64,000 nucleotides of DNA from a virus: the IMG/VR virus record IMGVR_UViG_3300035698_010358, positions 1 to 64,000 of that record, one strand, 5' to 3'. Shown here piece after piece: positions 31,882 to 40,986 of this stretch (positions are counted from its first letter, which is position 1; each line of letters begins with the position of its first letter). The position numbers were made by a program, and so were the translations under genes. Under the pieces are notes generated by a model, which saw nothing but the letters and a program-made list of their open reading frames with translations, made no database searches and was not told where the DNA came from.

Positions 31882-32463
31882 ATGGCCGATAAAGTTAAAG
31901 TTCAGAGAGTGACTCTTACCATCCATGAAGAAATGGTTCCCGTGGATTCTAATAATCCAAGTCATGTGGCTCTGGCGGAACGATTAAGTCAGCCTCATGT
32001 TCATGATATTAAATCCTACCGTATAATGGAAATCCCAAAACCTAAAACAGGTGTTGTTGAATTTACAATTAAGGGGTTTAGTTATTATAAAAATGAGAAA
32101 CCATCATGTAAAAAGAAGATGAAAGCATCTAATGAAAACGGACCTTATGTTGCAATACCTGTCCCTACTGTTAGAACTCCCTTTGACTGGTTGTCTGATG
32201 AGTTTACCCAGATAGAAAAATCTGACATCATAGTGAAGGATGTTGTGATGACTCCTTGTTTTTGGGGGATTCTTAAAAAAGATAAACTTTTTAAGGATTC
32301 TTGTGATTTGGGTAGCAATGAGTCTTGCCACATTGGGTATGTGTGGGGGGCTCGTGTTTGGTTATCTGAAGCTGTTAGTAGGGAAGCCTTAGTGTATAGA
32401 GAAAACGATCCGAATTTCCTAAAGGATTGGCCAGCTTTTGCTAATTGGGGTATGGAGGACTAA
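31882..32463 (+). CDS. Accessory protein, paralogue pair member 1
   Basis: A 193-residue protein; ATG at 31882 follows the terminase-like stop after one base. Residues 1-40 ('VQRVTLTIHEEMVPVDSNNP', 'VALAERLSQP') align with the N-terminus of the next protein ('LKKVTVTIKKEWEPVNPDNA', 'VALAAKLSEV'). The remainder is AT-rich with three scattered Cys and many aromatics and no known motif. The GACTAATATG junction before it is repeated before the next gene, consistent with tandem duplication. Confidence 0.65.
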   Translation: MADKVKVQRVTLTIHEEMVPVDSNNPSHVALAERLSQPHVHDIKSYRIMEIPKPKTGVVEFTIKGFSYYKNEKPSCKKKMKASNENGPYVAIPVPTVRTPFDWLSDEFTQIEKSDIIVKDVVMTPCFWGILKKDKLFKDSCDLGSNESCHIGYVWGARVWLSEAVSREALVYRENDPNFLKDWPAFANWGMED

Positions 32464-32464
32464 T

Positions 32465-32737
32465 ATGCCTACCGATAGAGAATCTGCTCGACTCAAGAAA
32501 GTCACTGTCACCATCAAAAAGGAATGGGAGCCAGTAAACCCAGACAATGCTGAGGATGTAGCCCTGGCTGCCAAACTCAGTGAAGTCCCCGTAGTGTGGA
32601 ACATGAACCCGAAGAAAACGAGTATGAGCCAGAAACGGGAAGTGAGTCATTTCATAGATGCTGGGTCAAAAGAAAACGTGGAGATGGGTGTCGGCCCTAC
32701 AATGGCTACTGTCTCTGGGGATCTGTTGGACGAATAA
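32465..32737 (+). CDS. Accessory protein, paralogue pair member 2 (short)
   Basis: A 90-residue protein starting MPTDRESARLKKVTVTI one base after the previous stop. It keeps the ~45-residue N-terminal domain of its neighbour but has a short polar C-terminal half. Function unknown. Confidence 0.6.
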   Translation: MPTDRESARLKKVTVTIKKEWEPVNPDNAEDVALAAKLSEVPVVWNMNPKKTSMSQKREVSHFIDAGSKENVEMGVGPTMATVSGDLLDE

Positions 32738-32817
32738 TAATTAATATGGAATAAGAAATAAAGGGTACTGTTGTTCTGTGAGTTCGTTGGATAATGAGAA
32801 TTAAGAAGGAGGTTACG

Positions 32818-33165
32818 ATGAAAACATTACAAGAAATTGAAAATGGTTTAACGGCTAAAGATTTTTTAGAGGTTTTGAAAAAATTGCTGGACAAACAATT
32901 AGATGGTTTTGTTCATACAGAGTATTTAAAACAGTTCATGGATGCTTATTGGAAACATTATGATGAGAAGGGTGGGGTTGGTAAAATCGTTATGGACTTG
33001 AAAACTTGGGATGATTTTAGGAAAGCCACCCGGAACGATCCTAATGTTGAGATAGAATCAAAAGCTACGAACCTAAAAAAAGGTTTGATGGGGACTTGGG
33101 ATAAAATACCGATTTTTATTTCCTCTTTGTGTGAAGGATTAGTATTTCATACCGAAAAGGATTGA
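32818..33165 (+). CDS. Small protein resembling part of the capsid protein P/A domain
   Basis: A 115-residue AT-rich gene with a perfect AAGGAGG site; ATG 32818 is chosen over an upstream in-frame start. Residues ~55-110 ('KIVMDLKTWDDFRKATRND', 'EIESKATNLKKGLMGT', 'IPIFISS') align by eye with the major capsid protein at ~183-235 ('RVYMNARDYADLRKFGRD', 'DIESQATLLKTGLMAT', 'AQIVTSR'). The N-terminal 50 residues are helical and unrelated. It may be a capsid-derived accessory subunit or an assembly modulator. The homology is my reading, not a search result. Confidence 0.6.
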   Translation: MKTLQEIENGLTAKDFLEVLKKLLDKQLDGFVHTEYLKQFMDAYWKHYDEKGGVGKIVMDLKTWDDFRKATRNDPNVEIESKATNLKKGLMGTWDKIPIFISSLCEGLVFHTEKD

Positions 33166-33190
33166 TCTGGTCTAATAGAATAATCCCCCT

Positions 33191-33219
33191 ATGTACCTCC
33201 CTTCTATAGGGAGGTACAT
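33191..33219 (+). promoter_or_regulatory. Perfect hairpin sequestering the ribosome binding site of the next gene
   Basis: An 11-bp perfect stem (ATGTACCTCCC / GGGAGGTACAT) with a seven-base loop. The 3' arm contains GGGAGG nine bases before the ATG at 33224 and has no proper T run. This favours translational control (site hidden in long transcripts) over termination. Confidence 0.7.
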
Positions 33220-33223
33220 TTGA

Positions 33224-34423
33224 ATGTACTTTAGATTAACAGAAGCTTTAAAGCGTCGGCTTATTATGGAATTGAGGAATTACTGGCAATACCACCCTCT
33301 TTATCCAGACCTGCCTGATCATATTATTGGGAAATACTCTTTCAGAGAACGCCCCTCAACAGGTATCATTGTCAAAACTGGCGGTGGTAGCCATGTAGCT
33401 TTGTCTGCCGACAATTACCTAGGCATCCAAGAGAGTTATGTTAACCTGACCAAGTACAAGAACAAACCAGGCTTGGCTATTGAATGGGTTCGAGAAGATG
33501 CCATTGCCATCCAGAAGAATGATGGGGTTTTCCCTTCTCCTCCCGGTGTCTATTACACCCAGCTAACAGAAGACAATCAATTTTATGTGGATGCTCTCGT
33601 TAACATCTATAATGAGATTCTAACCCCTATAGATACCTTCACGTACTCGATGACTCAGACTCCGTTGGAAGGGACTATTCGAGTCTTTGAGATGCCTGCC
33701 CGTTATCAATTGCTTGAGGGTGAGAACTACACCGTTGAGTTGGACGGCCAAGGAAAACCCACAGGTGAAATCACTCTAACACAAGCTCTGACAGGCAACC
33801 GATACTTGGTTGTAGATTATAAACACCCAATCGGTTCTCAGGGTCCTTACACCATCGACCCCGGTTTTGCAAACAACACTGCTATCCCTGGAGTCGTTCT
33901 GGCTTTTGGCCGACGAAATAAAAAAGGAGATATTCAAGCAGTGGTTGTAGAGGACGTTCGTAGAGCAGCCTCTCAGATATATGGGGGCAAGTGGGAAATC
34001 TCAATGGAGTTCGATGTGGTGGCCAGAGATGTGTTTGCTCAACAGGAAATTGCTGACCAAACTGTCATATATCTCTGGGGGATACTTAGACCTCGATTAT
34101 CTTCCGAAGGTATTGAAATGTCTGAGATTTCTTTGGGTGGTGAGTCAGAAGAAGTTTACGATGAGAGTGGTGATGATTATTTCTATAACTCCTCGTTTTC
34201 ATTAACAGTTACGACTGACTGGGAAGTTCATATCCCGTTAAGTGCCTTCCTTCGTCAGGTTACTCCTGCCAGCCGTGCCTATGCCGAATATTTGGCTTCA
34301 ATACCAGATGAACAATTAAGACAAGCAGGGGCCGGAATACGCCAAGCCAATGAGATGGGGTTGGAAGTTATGAGGGACCCATATTTTGTTGGAAGGACTG
34401 CTAATTTCGAAGTAGTTCGTTAG
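33224..34423 (+). CDS. Virion structural protein upstream of the sheath
   Basis: A 399-residue protein. The N-terminal segment is helical ('FRLTEALKRRLIMELRNYWQYHP'). The middle is beta-rich with 'MTQTPLEGTIRVFEMPARYQLLEGENYTVELDGQGKPTGEI' features of an Ig-like insertion (~145-210). The C-terminal half returns to alpha/beta ('WEISMEFDVVARDVFAQQEIADQTVIYLWGILRPRL') and ends in a helical tail. Its size and location between terminase-like and sheath genes suit a tail completion or connector protein. Its ribosome binding site is inside a hairpin. Confidence 0.7.
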   Translation: MYFRLTEALKRRLIMELRNYWQYHPLYPDLPDHIIGKYSFRERPSTGIIVKTGGGSHVALSADNYLGIQESYVNLTKYKNKPGLAIEWVREDAIAIQKNDGVFPSPPGVYYTQLTEDNQFYVDALVNIYNEILTPIDTFTYSMTQTPLEGTIRVFEMPARYQLLEGENYTVELDGQGKPTGEITLTQALTGNRYLVVDYKHPIGSQGPYTIDPGFANNTAIPGVVLAFGRRNKKGDIQAVVVEDVRRAASQIYGGKWEISMEFDVVARDVFAQQEIADQTVIYLWGILRPRLSSEGIEMSEISLGGESEEVYDESGDDYFYNSSFSLTVTTDWEVHIPLSAFLRQVTPASRAYAEYLASIPDEQLRQAGAGIRQANEMGLEVMRDPYFVGRTANFEVVR

Positions 34424-34463
34424 TCCTTTAATTTTTCACCCATTCTAAGAGAGTGGAGGAACA

Positions 34464-34913
34464 ATGCCTTTATATTCATATCAATGTAGTTGTGGGATTC
34501 GTTTTGAGGGATCGGCCAGTATGGCCAAACATGCCGATCCAAAAGAATGCCCAGAGTGTGGGAAAATGTCTGAACGATTGATGCCAACAGATGTGAATGG
34601 GGTCTTCAATCAGGAAGTTTCAGGACCCGTCCCTCAGAATACTGGAGTGGATAGTTTTGATGCTCATATTGATAGAGTAATTGGTCAGTCTGCTGAACAA
34701 GGACGAAAAGCTCATGTGGCTCGGGTAGATACCAAAAAAGAATTACTGCGGGATAATCCCGGAGCAACTGGAAAAGATATCACGAAAACTTCTGACGGGG
34801 GATTTCATTTGATGTCTTTAGAGGAAAGAAATGCCCGAGATGCCGCTCTATCCATCAATAATCAGGCTATGAACGCCATACAACAGGAGAGGATGAAAAT
34901 CACTCCAAAGTAG
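34464..34913 (+). CDS. Second FmdB-type zinc ribbon protein
   Basis: A 149-residue protein beginning MPLYSYQCSCG with a CPECGKMSE pair ~20 residues later, the FmdB zinc ribbon layout. Unlike the copy at 12622, residues 50-149 are a polar helical extension (DAHIDRVIGQSAEQGRKAH, LMSLEERNARDAALSINNQ). TGGAGGAA ribosome binding site. Followed by a 178-base gap that contains no convincing gene, terminator or promoter by eye. Confidence 0.7.
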   Translation: MPLYSYQCSCGIRFEGSASMAKHADPKECPECGKMSERLMPTDVNGVFNQEVSGPVPQNTGVDSFDAHIDRVIGQSAEQGRKAHVARVDTKKELLRDNPGATGKDITKTSDGGFHLMSLEERNARDAALSINNQAMNAIQQERMKITPK

Positions 34914-35091
34914 AAACTAGACCATAAGTGGTCGTGGACAAAACATACATATGGAAATACTGACAACCAACTTGAGCTTGATAACCGCCGTAGGCTGGAG
35001 AAACAGACGAACTAACTGATGAACAGATTGAATAGTTTGAGCTGAAACTCCGCAATAACTTGTGGAATGAACCGAATTTAAGAGGTGTACA

Positions 35092-38000
35092 ATGGCATTT
35101 CCTGGTAAATCATACGCACCACCAGGCGTCTACACGAGAACGCTTTTCGAGAACCCCCTTTCTGGAGCTATCGATAGTTTCAAGATTCCGATTTTTATCG
35201 GTGAGGGAAACGAACACCTGGTTCAGAAGAATCTGGAGGTCGTTCGAGGGTCGTCCCGGGACATCGATCAAAAGATTGTCGGTGAAGACGAGGCTGGTCG
35301 TGCTGTAGTCAGTGTTACTCAGGCAGGTGTAATCACCTTGGGTGACTTTGACGGAACTTTGGACAAGATTCAAGTCCGTAAATACCCCATCACTGACGGT
35401 CAAGGTTCGGGTACAACCACGAACAGCCGTTCCGATGTGGTTGTCACCATCAACAATCAGATTATGGTTGTTCGACAGGTGGATGGGGCTACTGGTGTTA
35501 TTAAATTGGCACAGCCTCCGCGGGTCACGGATGAAGTCCGGGTCACTTACTTCTTCAAACGAACGGATACTCTGACCACTGATGATGTCAGTGACCAAGT
35601 GAATCCTGATCCGGCAGTCGTTCGGGGTGTTAACGGTATAGCTGATGTAGACTCCCCGGTCGGACAAGAAGGCTCGATTGGTTCTGGTGCAGTCATTGAC
35701 TTGCACGGGGATATCACCAATGCCTCTGGACAAGTTGTCGTTCCGGCCAACAATGTTCTGAATCTGGTTATCGACGGTGTGAAATACACTATTACCCTGG
35801 CTGCTCGGAACGATTATACGATGTCTCAGATTGCTGCTGCTATCACAGCAGCCAATAAGGGTACTCTGACAGCCAGTGCTTTCATCAATAATTTTGGCCT
35901 TTCTGCACTTTTATTGAATGCCAGCGGTAGCATTGTCGTCAGTGCCGGTTCAGCCAATGCTCTTTTAGGACTCATTACGGGTTCTGCTGACACTCGAACC
36001 TCAACTTTCTATACCTTCGAAGGTCCCATCGTAGATGGCTCCAACGGTGGTGTAACGACTACTGATCCTGCTAAAGTGGTGGTCAAGGTCAATAACACTC
36101 AGGTCATTCCCGTATCGGTGAATGGTTCTACACGGGCAGTCACTTTGTCAGCAGCTCCTAAAGCTGGTGCTACTGTGACTATTCAATACTGGTTCAACGC
36201 TTGGCAGGATACATTTGATTACCTGCAACATAATGGGATCACTGAGATTACTAAGTGTGGTGTGGCCCCTGAGTCCAAGTCCTATGTTCAGGAAACAGAT
36301 TTCGTCCTGAAAGACGATAAAATCGTCTGGGGTACAGCAGCTCTGGTTTCCAGCGGGATCCATACATCAGGTGCTTCCTTGTTTGGGGAAACTCAAATCA
36401 CCAGTACTCTGATAGACAATAAAACGTTCCTCTCAACTTGTACACCAGTTGTGCAGAGCAGTGGTGGTATTTCTTCCGATAACCGGATGGACTTCACACT
36501 CCCCTTCCAGCCGACTCTCGGTAATGGGCGAAATACCCCCTTGGGTCAAAGTCTGTTCCAGACGGTCAGCAACGGACGTATCGACCTTCCGACCAACCGC
36601 CCAGACGTGGTGGATGTGTATTGGGGTTATGATGTTCAGGATGCCCTTGACCGTGGCAAAGTGGAAGTGGACAAAGTAGAAGGTATTACCGTTTCGTTGG
36701 CTGAATCCGTTCCCGTCGGAGCAATAGTATTTGCTTCCTTCTGGTACAACCTTCTGACAGATGAAGAGTACACCATAACATGTGTGAATCCTGGGGCTTC
36801 CGGTTCTGGTACATACACCATCATTGACAAAGGTGACTCTGAAGTCTACGGTGTCACACTTAACACTGGCACCAAGGGTTCATCCCTTAACGGTGTCACC
36901 CTTGAATTCCCATCAGGTTCCGAGTTGACCCCTGATCTTCACTTTGAAGGTTTGTCTGGTGACGACTTTGTTGGCCCTGTTGAAGAAATCGTGACAGTAC
37001 AGTTTTCTTCCCGTGTGGCTACTCCTGCAAAATGGACGATGCCTGGTGCAGGACCTTACGAATTCATCAAGAGTTACTCCGACAGACTCAGAATTAAACT
37101 GCACACCTACGAATCCGTCGGTGTTGTGGGCCTGAACTTGGATAACCCTTCTGGTAGTGCGGCTATTGCAGGACACGGTGGTGGTTTCTTTGCTTCCGTT
37201 GTCGGTGACGAGGTGGATTATACAGGTGGTGTTGGTGCAACAATCGGTCAAAGTTATTCTTTGGCTGCAGCCGAAGACTTCTACCTCCAGGTAGATGATG
37301 CCAATATCCTGGTGAAAACATCCAGCACGGTGACAGATGTGGATGTCAGCTATTTTGCCGATGTCATCAATGAAGCTGCAAGTGGTCATCAGGCTTTGGC
37401 TTTGACAGGAGGTTCTAACGTAATAGGGCTTCCACATACCAAGTCCGATGTAAATAACTACTACGTTGGTTGGAGAGTGGTCATCGGTAACCATGCTCTC
37501 AGTGGTGCAACACCGGGCCAATACAGGACTATCACAGCTTACGATGGTACAACATGGGAAGCTACAGTGGATTCTGCCTGGGCTGGTGGTTCTGTTTCTG
37601 TAAACACTCCTTACTACATCTATAACCCAGATGCTCGTTCCACAATGGTCGGTGCAACTGAGTTCAACGGCCCCGTGACAATCACAGCAGGTGCCCATGA
37701 TAAATTGAACTTTGCTTACATAGGTGATGTTGTTTCGGTTGCTTTCGAGATTACATTAACACCTGGAACTTATGCTACTCCGGTCTTACTTGCTACCGAA
37801 GTCCAAGATCAGATTGATACTGAACTTGCTGCTGCTGGTGCTGCTGCTGCTGGTCTGAACATAGAATGTACGGCCAATGCTCAAGCCAAGTTGCAATTTA
37901 AAATACAACATGCTGGTTTGAACGCCGCTGGTTACATCCAGTTCCTTGATTCTACCAGTTCTCCTGATGAAGACTTTGCAGTCATCGCAGGGTTGGACAC

Positions 38001-40410
38001 TGGAGCATCTACTGGTGATGGCCAGGCAGCTTTACTTCAAGCTCCTATTGCTCGATCTTATCTCTGCCCAACGGGTACAGGTTCTCGGAAACTGTACGAT
38101 AGACTTATTCTTCGGAACCGTCTGTTGCCTGGTGGTGGTCCTTTCAGCAGCATGGATGCCCACGACATCGAATCCCAGATTCAGCTCCAAGTTCTGACGG
38201 GTAACACCAAAGCAGGATTGGAATCAGGTCTGTATGGAACAGCTGCTCGTTCAGCTACAGTTCGACCTTCCACTATTAGTGGGCAAGTTGGCTTCGTAGG
38301 TGGCATGGACGGTGATGGTGAGCCTTTGGTCATCTTCTATGATGGTGCAGGGACAGTGGCAGCTAACAACATTCTCAAGTTCGATGTGGATGGGACTCCA
38401 GTTGAAGTTATCTTCGATGCTGATTCCACGGGGATATCTACTAACCTCGGCCCCATTTCGGATGACGACTCGATTCTGGGTCAAATCAAAGTGGCAATGG
38501 CTACCGTACCGGGTGCTCCTTTCGGGGATGCAGCCAATATCGTCAGTAGCTTCTACCTGCGACAAGAAGGTGCAGGGTTCCGTATCACTGGTGTTGAAAC
38601 TAGCAGCAACTCTAAGGTTTCTGTTGGCTCGGGTTCGGCAAACGGTGTGTTGGGTATTTCTTCTGGAACAGTAGCCCTTCGAAACACGGTATCTGTCAGG
38701 AAGCTGGCTTCCGCTCTGATGGCTAACAGACATGCAAACTTCACGACTTGGTTGCTGACTCTTGCTTCTGCCGACCTTTCCTTCTCCCGGGATGGTTTGG
38801 CTAGAGTAGAAGAAGATGCAGTGGGTGCTCAATATCTCTACTTGCAGGATGCTCCGACAGTCGTATCCGAACTGGGATCTCAGTCTTCAGTTGAAGTCCT
38901 GAACACCCAGAGCCAGATTGACGATGCCTTGGCTTATGACACGGGTCTGAATGCTAAAGAAGGTGATGGTGCTTCTGGTGAACCTGCTTTGGATGGTTTC
39001 TTCGTGAAATCTAGTATTTCCGATGGTTCTGGTTCTATCAACGAATCCCAGCTTAACCCTTCCGGAGACGGAACAGGTCAGGACGGAATCGTTGGTCAAA
39101 CCTACCGTGATGAAATCACTGGCCTGACATTCACTCTGCTGCCTCGTGGTTGGAGTACCGACCCGAATGGCCCGTGGCTCCAGTACCCAACAGGAACTAA
39201 CTCCACGTTCCGTATCCAGGTTAGTAAGTCGTTCACATCGGATGCAAACATACCTCATAATGCCCTTAACGGTGTCGAGCTGACCGTAGCAAATACCGTA
39301 GGCGTTGGTGTTGAGGATACAGCAACGGTAGAGACTTTCAAACGTGGTGGAAATGAACCGTCTATCGGTGACTTGTACTACACTTCGTACATCTACCAGA
39401 AACAGGACTTTGCAACGGCATTTTACACCAAGATGTTTTCCATCGAACAGGCTTACGGAAGTATCGGAGTAGATTCTCCCTTAACACTGGCTTCTGACTT
39501 GGCAGTGCTGAATGGTGCCATTCTGGTGGGCCTGAAGCAGATTCCTCGTGAGTCTGGTGAACCTTATGCTAGCCTGATAGACTATCGTGATGCTATCAAA
39601 GAACTGGAAGGCACACTTCCAGGCTTCGTAAATCCCGATATCATCACACCACTTCGCGGTGATTCATCGGACTTGTATCAGTATCTGAAACAGTCTAATG
39701 AACTGATGTCTTCTATCCGGTACAAATCGGAACGAACTTCCATCATCGGTATGGCAGCAGGTTCTTTACCTGAAGCATGTGGTGACTTAGCCCAGTCCCT
39801 TGAAAACACTCGTATGCGGTTGGTTTACCCAGACTTTGCAGTGGTTTCTATCACAGATGCTTTGGGTAACAGTACAGATGAGTTGATGGATGGCCCAATG
39901 CTGGCAGCAATGTTGGTAGGTTCCGTGGTGTCCCCGAACCTCGATGTGGCAACCCCGTGGACAGGCCGACGATTGGTTGGGGCCCGGCAGCTAGGACGCA
40001 ACCTTGATGCCGTTGAACAGAATTTGTTGGCTACCAAGGGTGTTACAGTTCTCGAAGACAAACCTCCGTTCATTCGTGTACGACATGGTTTGACAACGGA
40101 CATGACGAATGTTCTGACCAAACTGCCAACCATTGTCTTGATCGCAGATGAAGTTCAGCGTCAATCCCGACAACTCTTGGAAAACTTCGTGGGAATCAAG
40201 TTCCTGCCTGGTATCCTGTCACAGGTTGAAGGCCGGATGGCAATGCTGCTCAAACAGTTGGTGTCTGCTCAGATCATCACAGCTTACACAGGTATCAAAG
40301 CATCTGTAGCAGCAGATGATCCAACCGTTGCCGAGGTAGAGGCTTGGTACAGTCCGGTTTTCCCACTTTTGTATATGGTCCTGACTTTTCACCTCCGGTC
40401 CTCACTTTAG
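35092..40410 (+). CDS. Giant contractile tail sheath protein
   Basis: A 1772-residue protein. The N-terminus (FPGKSYAPPGVYTRTLFENP) and the C-terminal ~300 residues ('SLPEACGDLAQSLENTRMRLVYPDFAVV' in parts, 'PWTGRRLVGARQLGRNLDAVEQNLLATKGVTVLED', 'LIADEVQRQSRQLLENFVG') match the contractile sheath layout, where N- and C-terminal arms form the inner mesh. About 1300 residues between them are repeated beta-rich domains (for example 'NNVLNLVIDGVKYTITL', 'VLGISSGTVALRN'). These resemble the Ig-like insertions on sheath surfaces of other phages, but are far longer than the common 400-900 residues in total. It should form the outer contractile tube with exposed decorations. Confidence 0.8.
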   Translation: MAFPGKSYAPPGVYTRTLFENPLSGAIDSFKIPIFIGEGNEHLVQKNLEVVRGSSRDIDQKIVGEDEAGRAVVSVTQAGVITLGDFDGTLDKIQVRKYPITDGQGSGTTTNSRSDVVVTINNQIMVVRQVDGATGVIKLAQPPRVTDEVRVTYFFKRTDTLTTDDVSDQVNPDPAVVRGVNGIADVDSPVGQEGSIGSGAVIDLHGDITNASGQVVVPANNVLNLVIDGVKYTITLAARNDYTMSQIAAAITAANKGTLTASAFINNFGLSALLLNASGSIVVSAGSANALLGLITGSADTRTSTFYTFEGPIVDGSNGGVTTTDPAKVVVKVNNTQVIPVSVNGSTRAVTLSAAPKAGATVTIQYWFNAWQDTFDYLQHNGITEITKCGVAPESKSYVQETDFVLKDDKIVWGTAALVSSGIHTSGASLFGETQITSTLIDNKTFLSTCTPVVQSSGGISSDNRMDFTLPFQPTLGNGRNTPLGQSLFQTVSNGRIDLPTNRPDVVDVYWGYDVQDALDRGKVEVDKVEGITVSLAESVPVGAIVFASFWYNLLTDEEYTITCVNPGASGSGTYTIIDKGDSEVYGVTLNTGTKGSSLNGVTLEFPSGSELTPDLHFEGLSGDDFVGPVEEIVTVQFSSRVATPAKWTMPGAGPYEFIKSYSDRLRIKLHTYESVGVVGLNLDNPSGSAAIAGHGGGFFASVVGDEVDYTGGVGATIGQSYSLAAAEDFYLQVDDANILVKTSSTVTDVDVSYFADVINEAASGHQALALTGGSNVIGLPHTKSDVNNYYVGWRVVIGNHALSGATPGQYRTITAYDGTTWEATVDSAWAGGSVSVNTPYYIYNPDARSTMVGATEFNGPVTITAGAHDKLNFAYIGDVVSVAFEITLTPGTYATPVLLATEVQDQIDTELAAAGAAAAGLNIECTANAQAKLQFKIQHAGLNAAGYIQFLDSTSSPDEDFAVIAGLDTGASTGDGQAALLQAPIARSYLCPTGTGSRKLYDRLILRNRLLPGGGPFSSMDAHDIESQIQLQVLTGNTKAGLESGLYGTAARSATVRPSTISGQVGFVGGMDGDGEPLVIFYDGAGTVAANNILKFDVDGTPVEVIFDADSTGISTNLGPISDDDSILGQIKVAMATVPGAPFGDAANIVSSFYLRQEGAGFRITGVETSSNSKVSVGSGSANGVLGISSGTVALRNTVSVRKLASALMANRHANFTTWLLTLASADLSFSRDGLARVEEDAVGAQYLYLQDAPTVVSELGSQSSVEVLNTQSQIDDALAYDTGLNAKEGDGASGEPALDGFFVKSSISDGSGSINESQLNPSGDGTGQDGIVGQTYRDEITGLTFTLLPRGWSTDPNGPWLQYPTGTNSTFRIQVSKSFTSDANIPHNALNGVELTVANTVGVGVEDTATVETFKRGGNEPSIGDLYYTSYIYQKQDFATAFYTKMFSIEQAYGSIGVDSPLTLASDLAVLNGAILVGLKQIPRESGEPYASLIDYRDAIKELEGTLPGFVNPDIITPLRGDSSDLYQYLKQSNELMSSIRYKSERTSIIGMAAGSLPEACGDLAQSLENTRMRLVYPDFAVVSITDALGNSTDELMDGPMLAAMLVGSVVSPNLDVATPWTGRRLVGARQLGRNLDAVEQNLLATKGVTVLEDKPPFIRVRHGLTTDMTNVLTKLPTIVLIADEVQRQSRQLLENFVGIKFLPGILSQVEGRMAMLLKQLVSAQIITAYTGIKASVAADDPTVAEVEAWYSPVFPLLYMVLTFHLRSSL

Positions 40411-40454
40411 TCAATGATTTCAGGCACTTACATAGCTTGAATAAAGAACTTGAT

Positions 40455-40497
40455 AACCTCCTAGGGTCTTGCTAATATGACCCTAGGAGGTTTTTTT
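40455..40497 (+). terminator. Terminator hairpin after the sheath gene that also contains the next ribosome binding site
   Basis: A perfect 14-bp stem (AACCTCCTAGGGTC / GACCCTAGGAGGTT) with ten-base loop and seven Ts ending directly at the ATG at 40498. AGGAGG lies in the 3' arm. It should terminate most sheath transcripts and mask the site in read-through ones. Confidence 0.85.
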
Positions 40498-40935
40498 ATG
40501 AACATCCCACAATTTAATAAAGCAACAGAAGAAATTTTACCCGTCTCCCTTACCTGTGCAAGTATTCGAACGGAATGTGTACAGGCTTCAATCCAATCAC
40601 GAATGGAAGTGAGGGGTCATTGGGTCTGTGAAATAACAGAGGTTTTAGAAAACACATTTACTGCAAAAATCACTGGAGATAATGATCATCCTACTGATAG
40701 GAATTTTGCCACATTTCAAAATAATAACATATTAGATCATGAAAAAAAACGGATACAACTCGGATCCCGGTTTTATTGGGATATTGGATATGAAACATGC
40801 CCCACAGGTCAACGTAAGATTTTCTCCGTAGTTCATTTCCGAAGGTTTCCGATATATATTGAGTCTGATTTCAGGGAAGCAGAAGAAAAAAGTAAAAACC
40901 TTGTAAGGCTATTCAAAAAAGCTAAGACTATTTAA
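40498..40935 (+). CDS. Cargo protein of unknown function after the sheath
   Basis: A 145-residue AT-rich protein; ATG 40498 is chosen by AGGAGG at good spacing within the upstream hairpin. Residues ~10-105 are strand-rich with an SH3/OB-like feel ('WVCEITEVLENTFTAKITGDN', 'RIQLGSRFYWDIGYE'). A terminal helix 'DFREAEEKSKNLVRLFKKA' follows. It is convergent with the minus-strand gene, separated by a bidirectional terminator. No family is recognised. Confidence 0.65.
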   Translation: MNIPQFNKATEEILPVSLTCASIRTECVQASIQSRMEVRGHWVCEITEVLENTFTAKITGDNDHPTDRNFATFQNNNILDHEKKRIQLGSRFYWDIGYETCPTGQRKIFSVVHFRRFPIYIESDFREAEEKSKNLVRLFKKAKTI

Positions 40936-40936
40936 G

Positions 40937-40972
40937 AAAAAAGCCCCGGCCATTACGGTCGGGGCTTTTTTC
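40937..40972. terminator. Bidirectional terminator between convergent genes
   Basis: A 15-bp stem (AAAAAAGCCCCGGCC / GGTCGGGGCTTTTTT, one G-U pair) with a five-base loop. It has A and T runs on opposite sides, so it can end transcripts from both the 40498 gene and the minus-strand gene. Confidence 0.9.
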
Positions 40973-40986
40973 TTGGTCTCTGAGGA

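Noticed and set aside
34914-35091. A 22-codon frame starting near 34950 in the gap before the sheath
   Set aside because: No ribosome binding site, too short, and no recognisable sequence.
35092-40410. Sheath ORF as two or more fused genes by assembly error
   Set aside because: The frame is continuous, composition is uniform, and sheath-like features lie at both ends, as expected for a sheath with large insertions.
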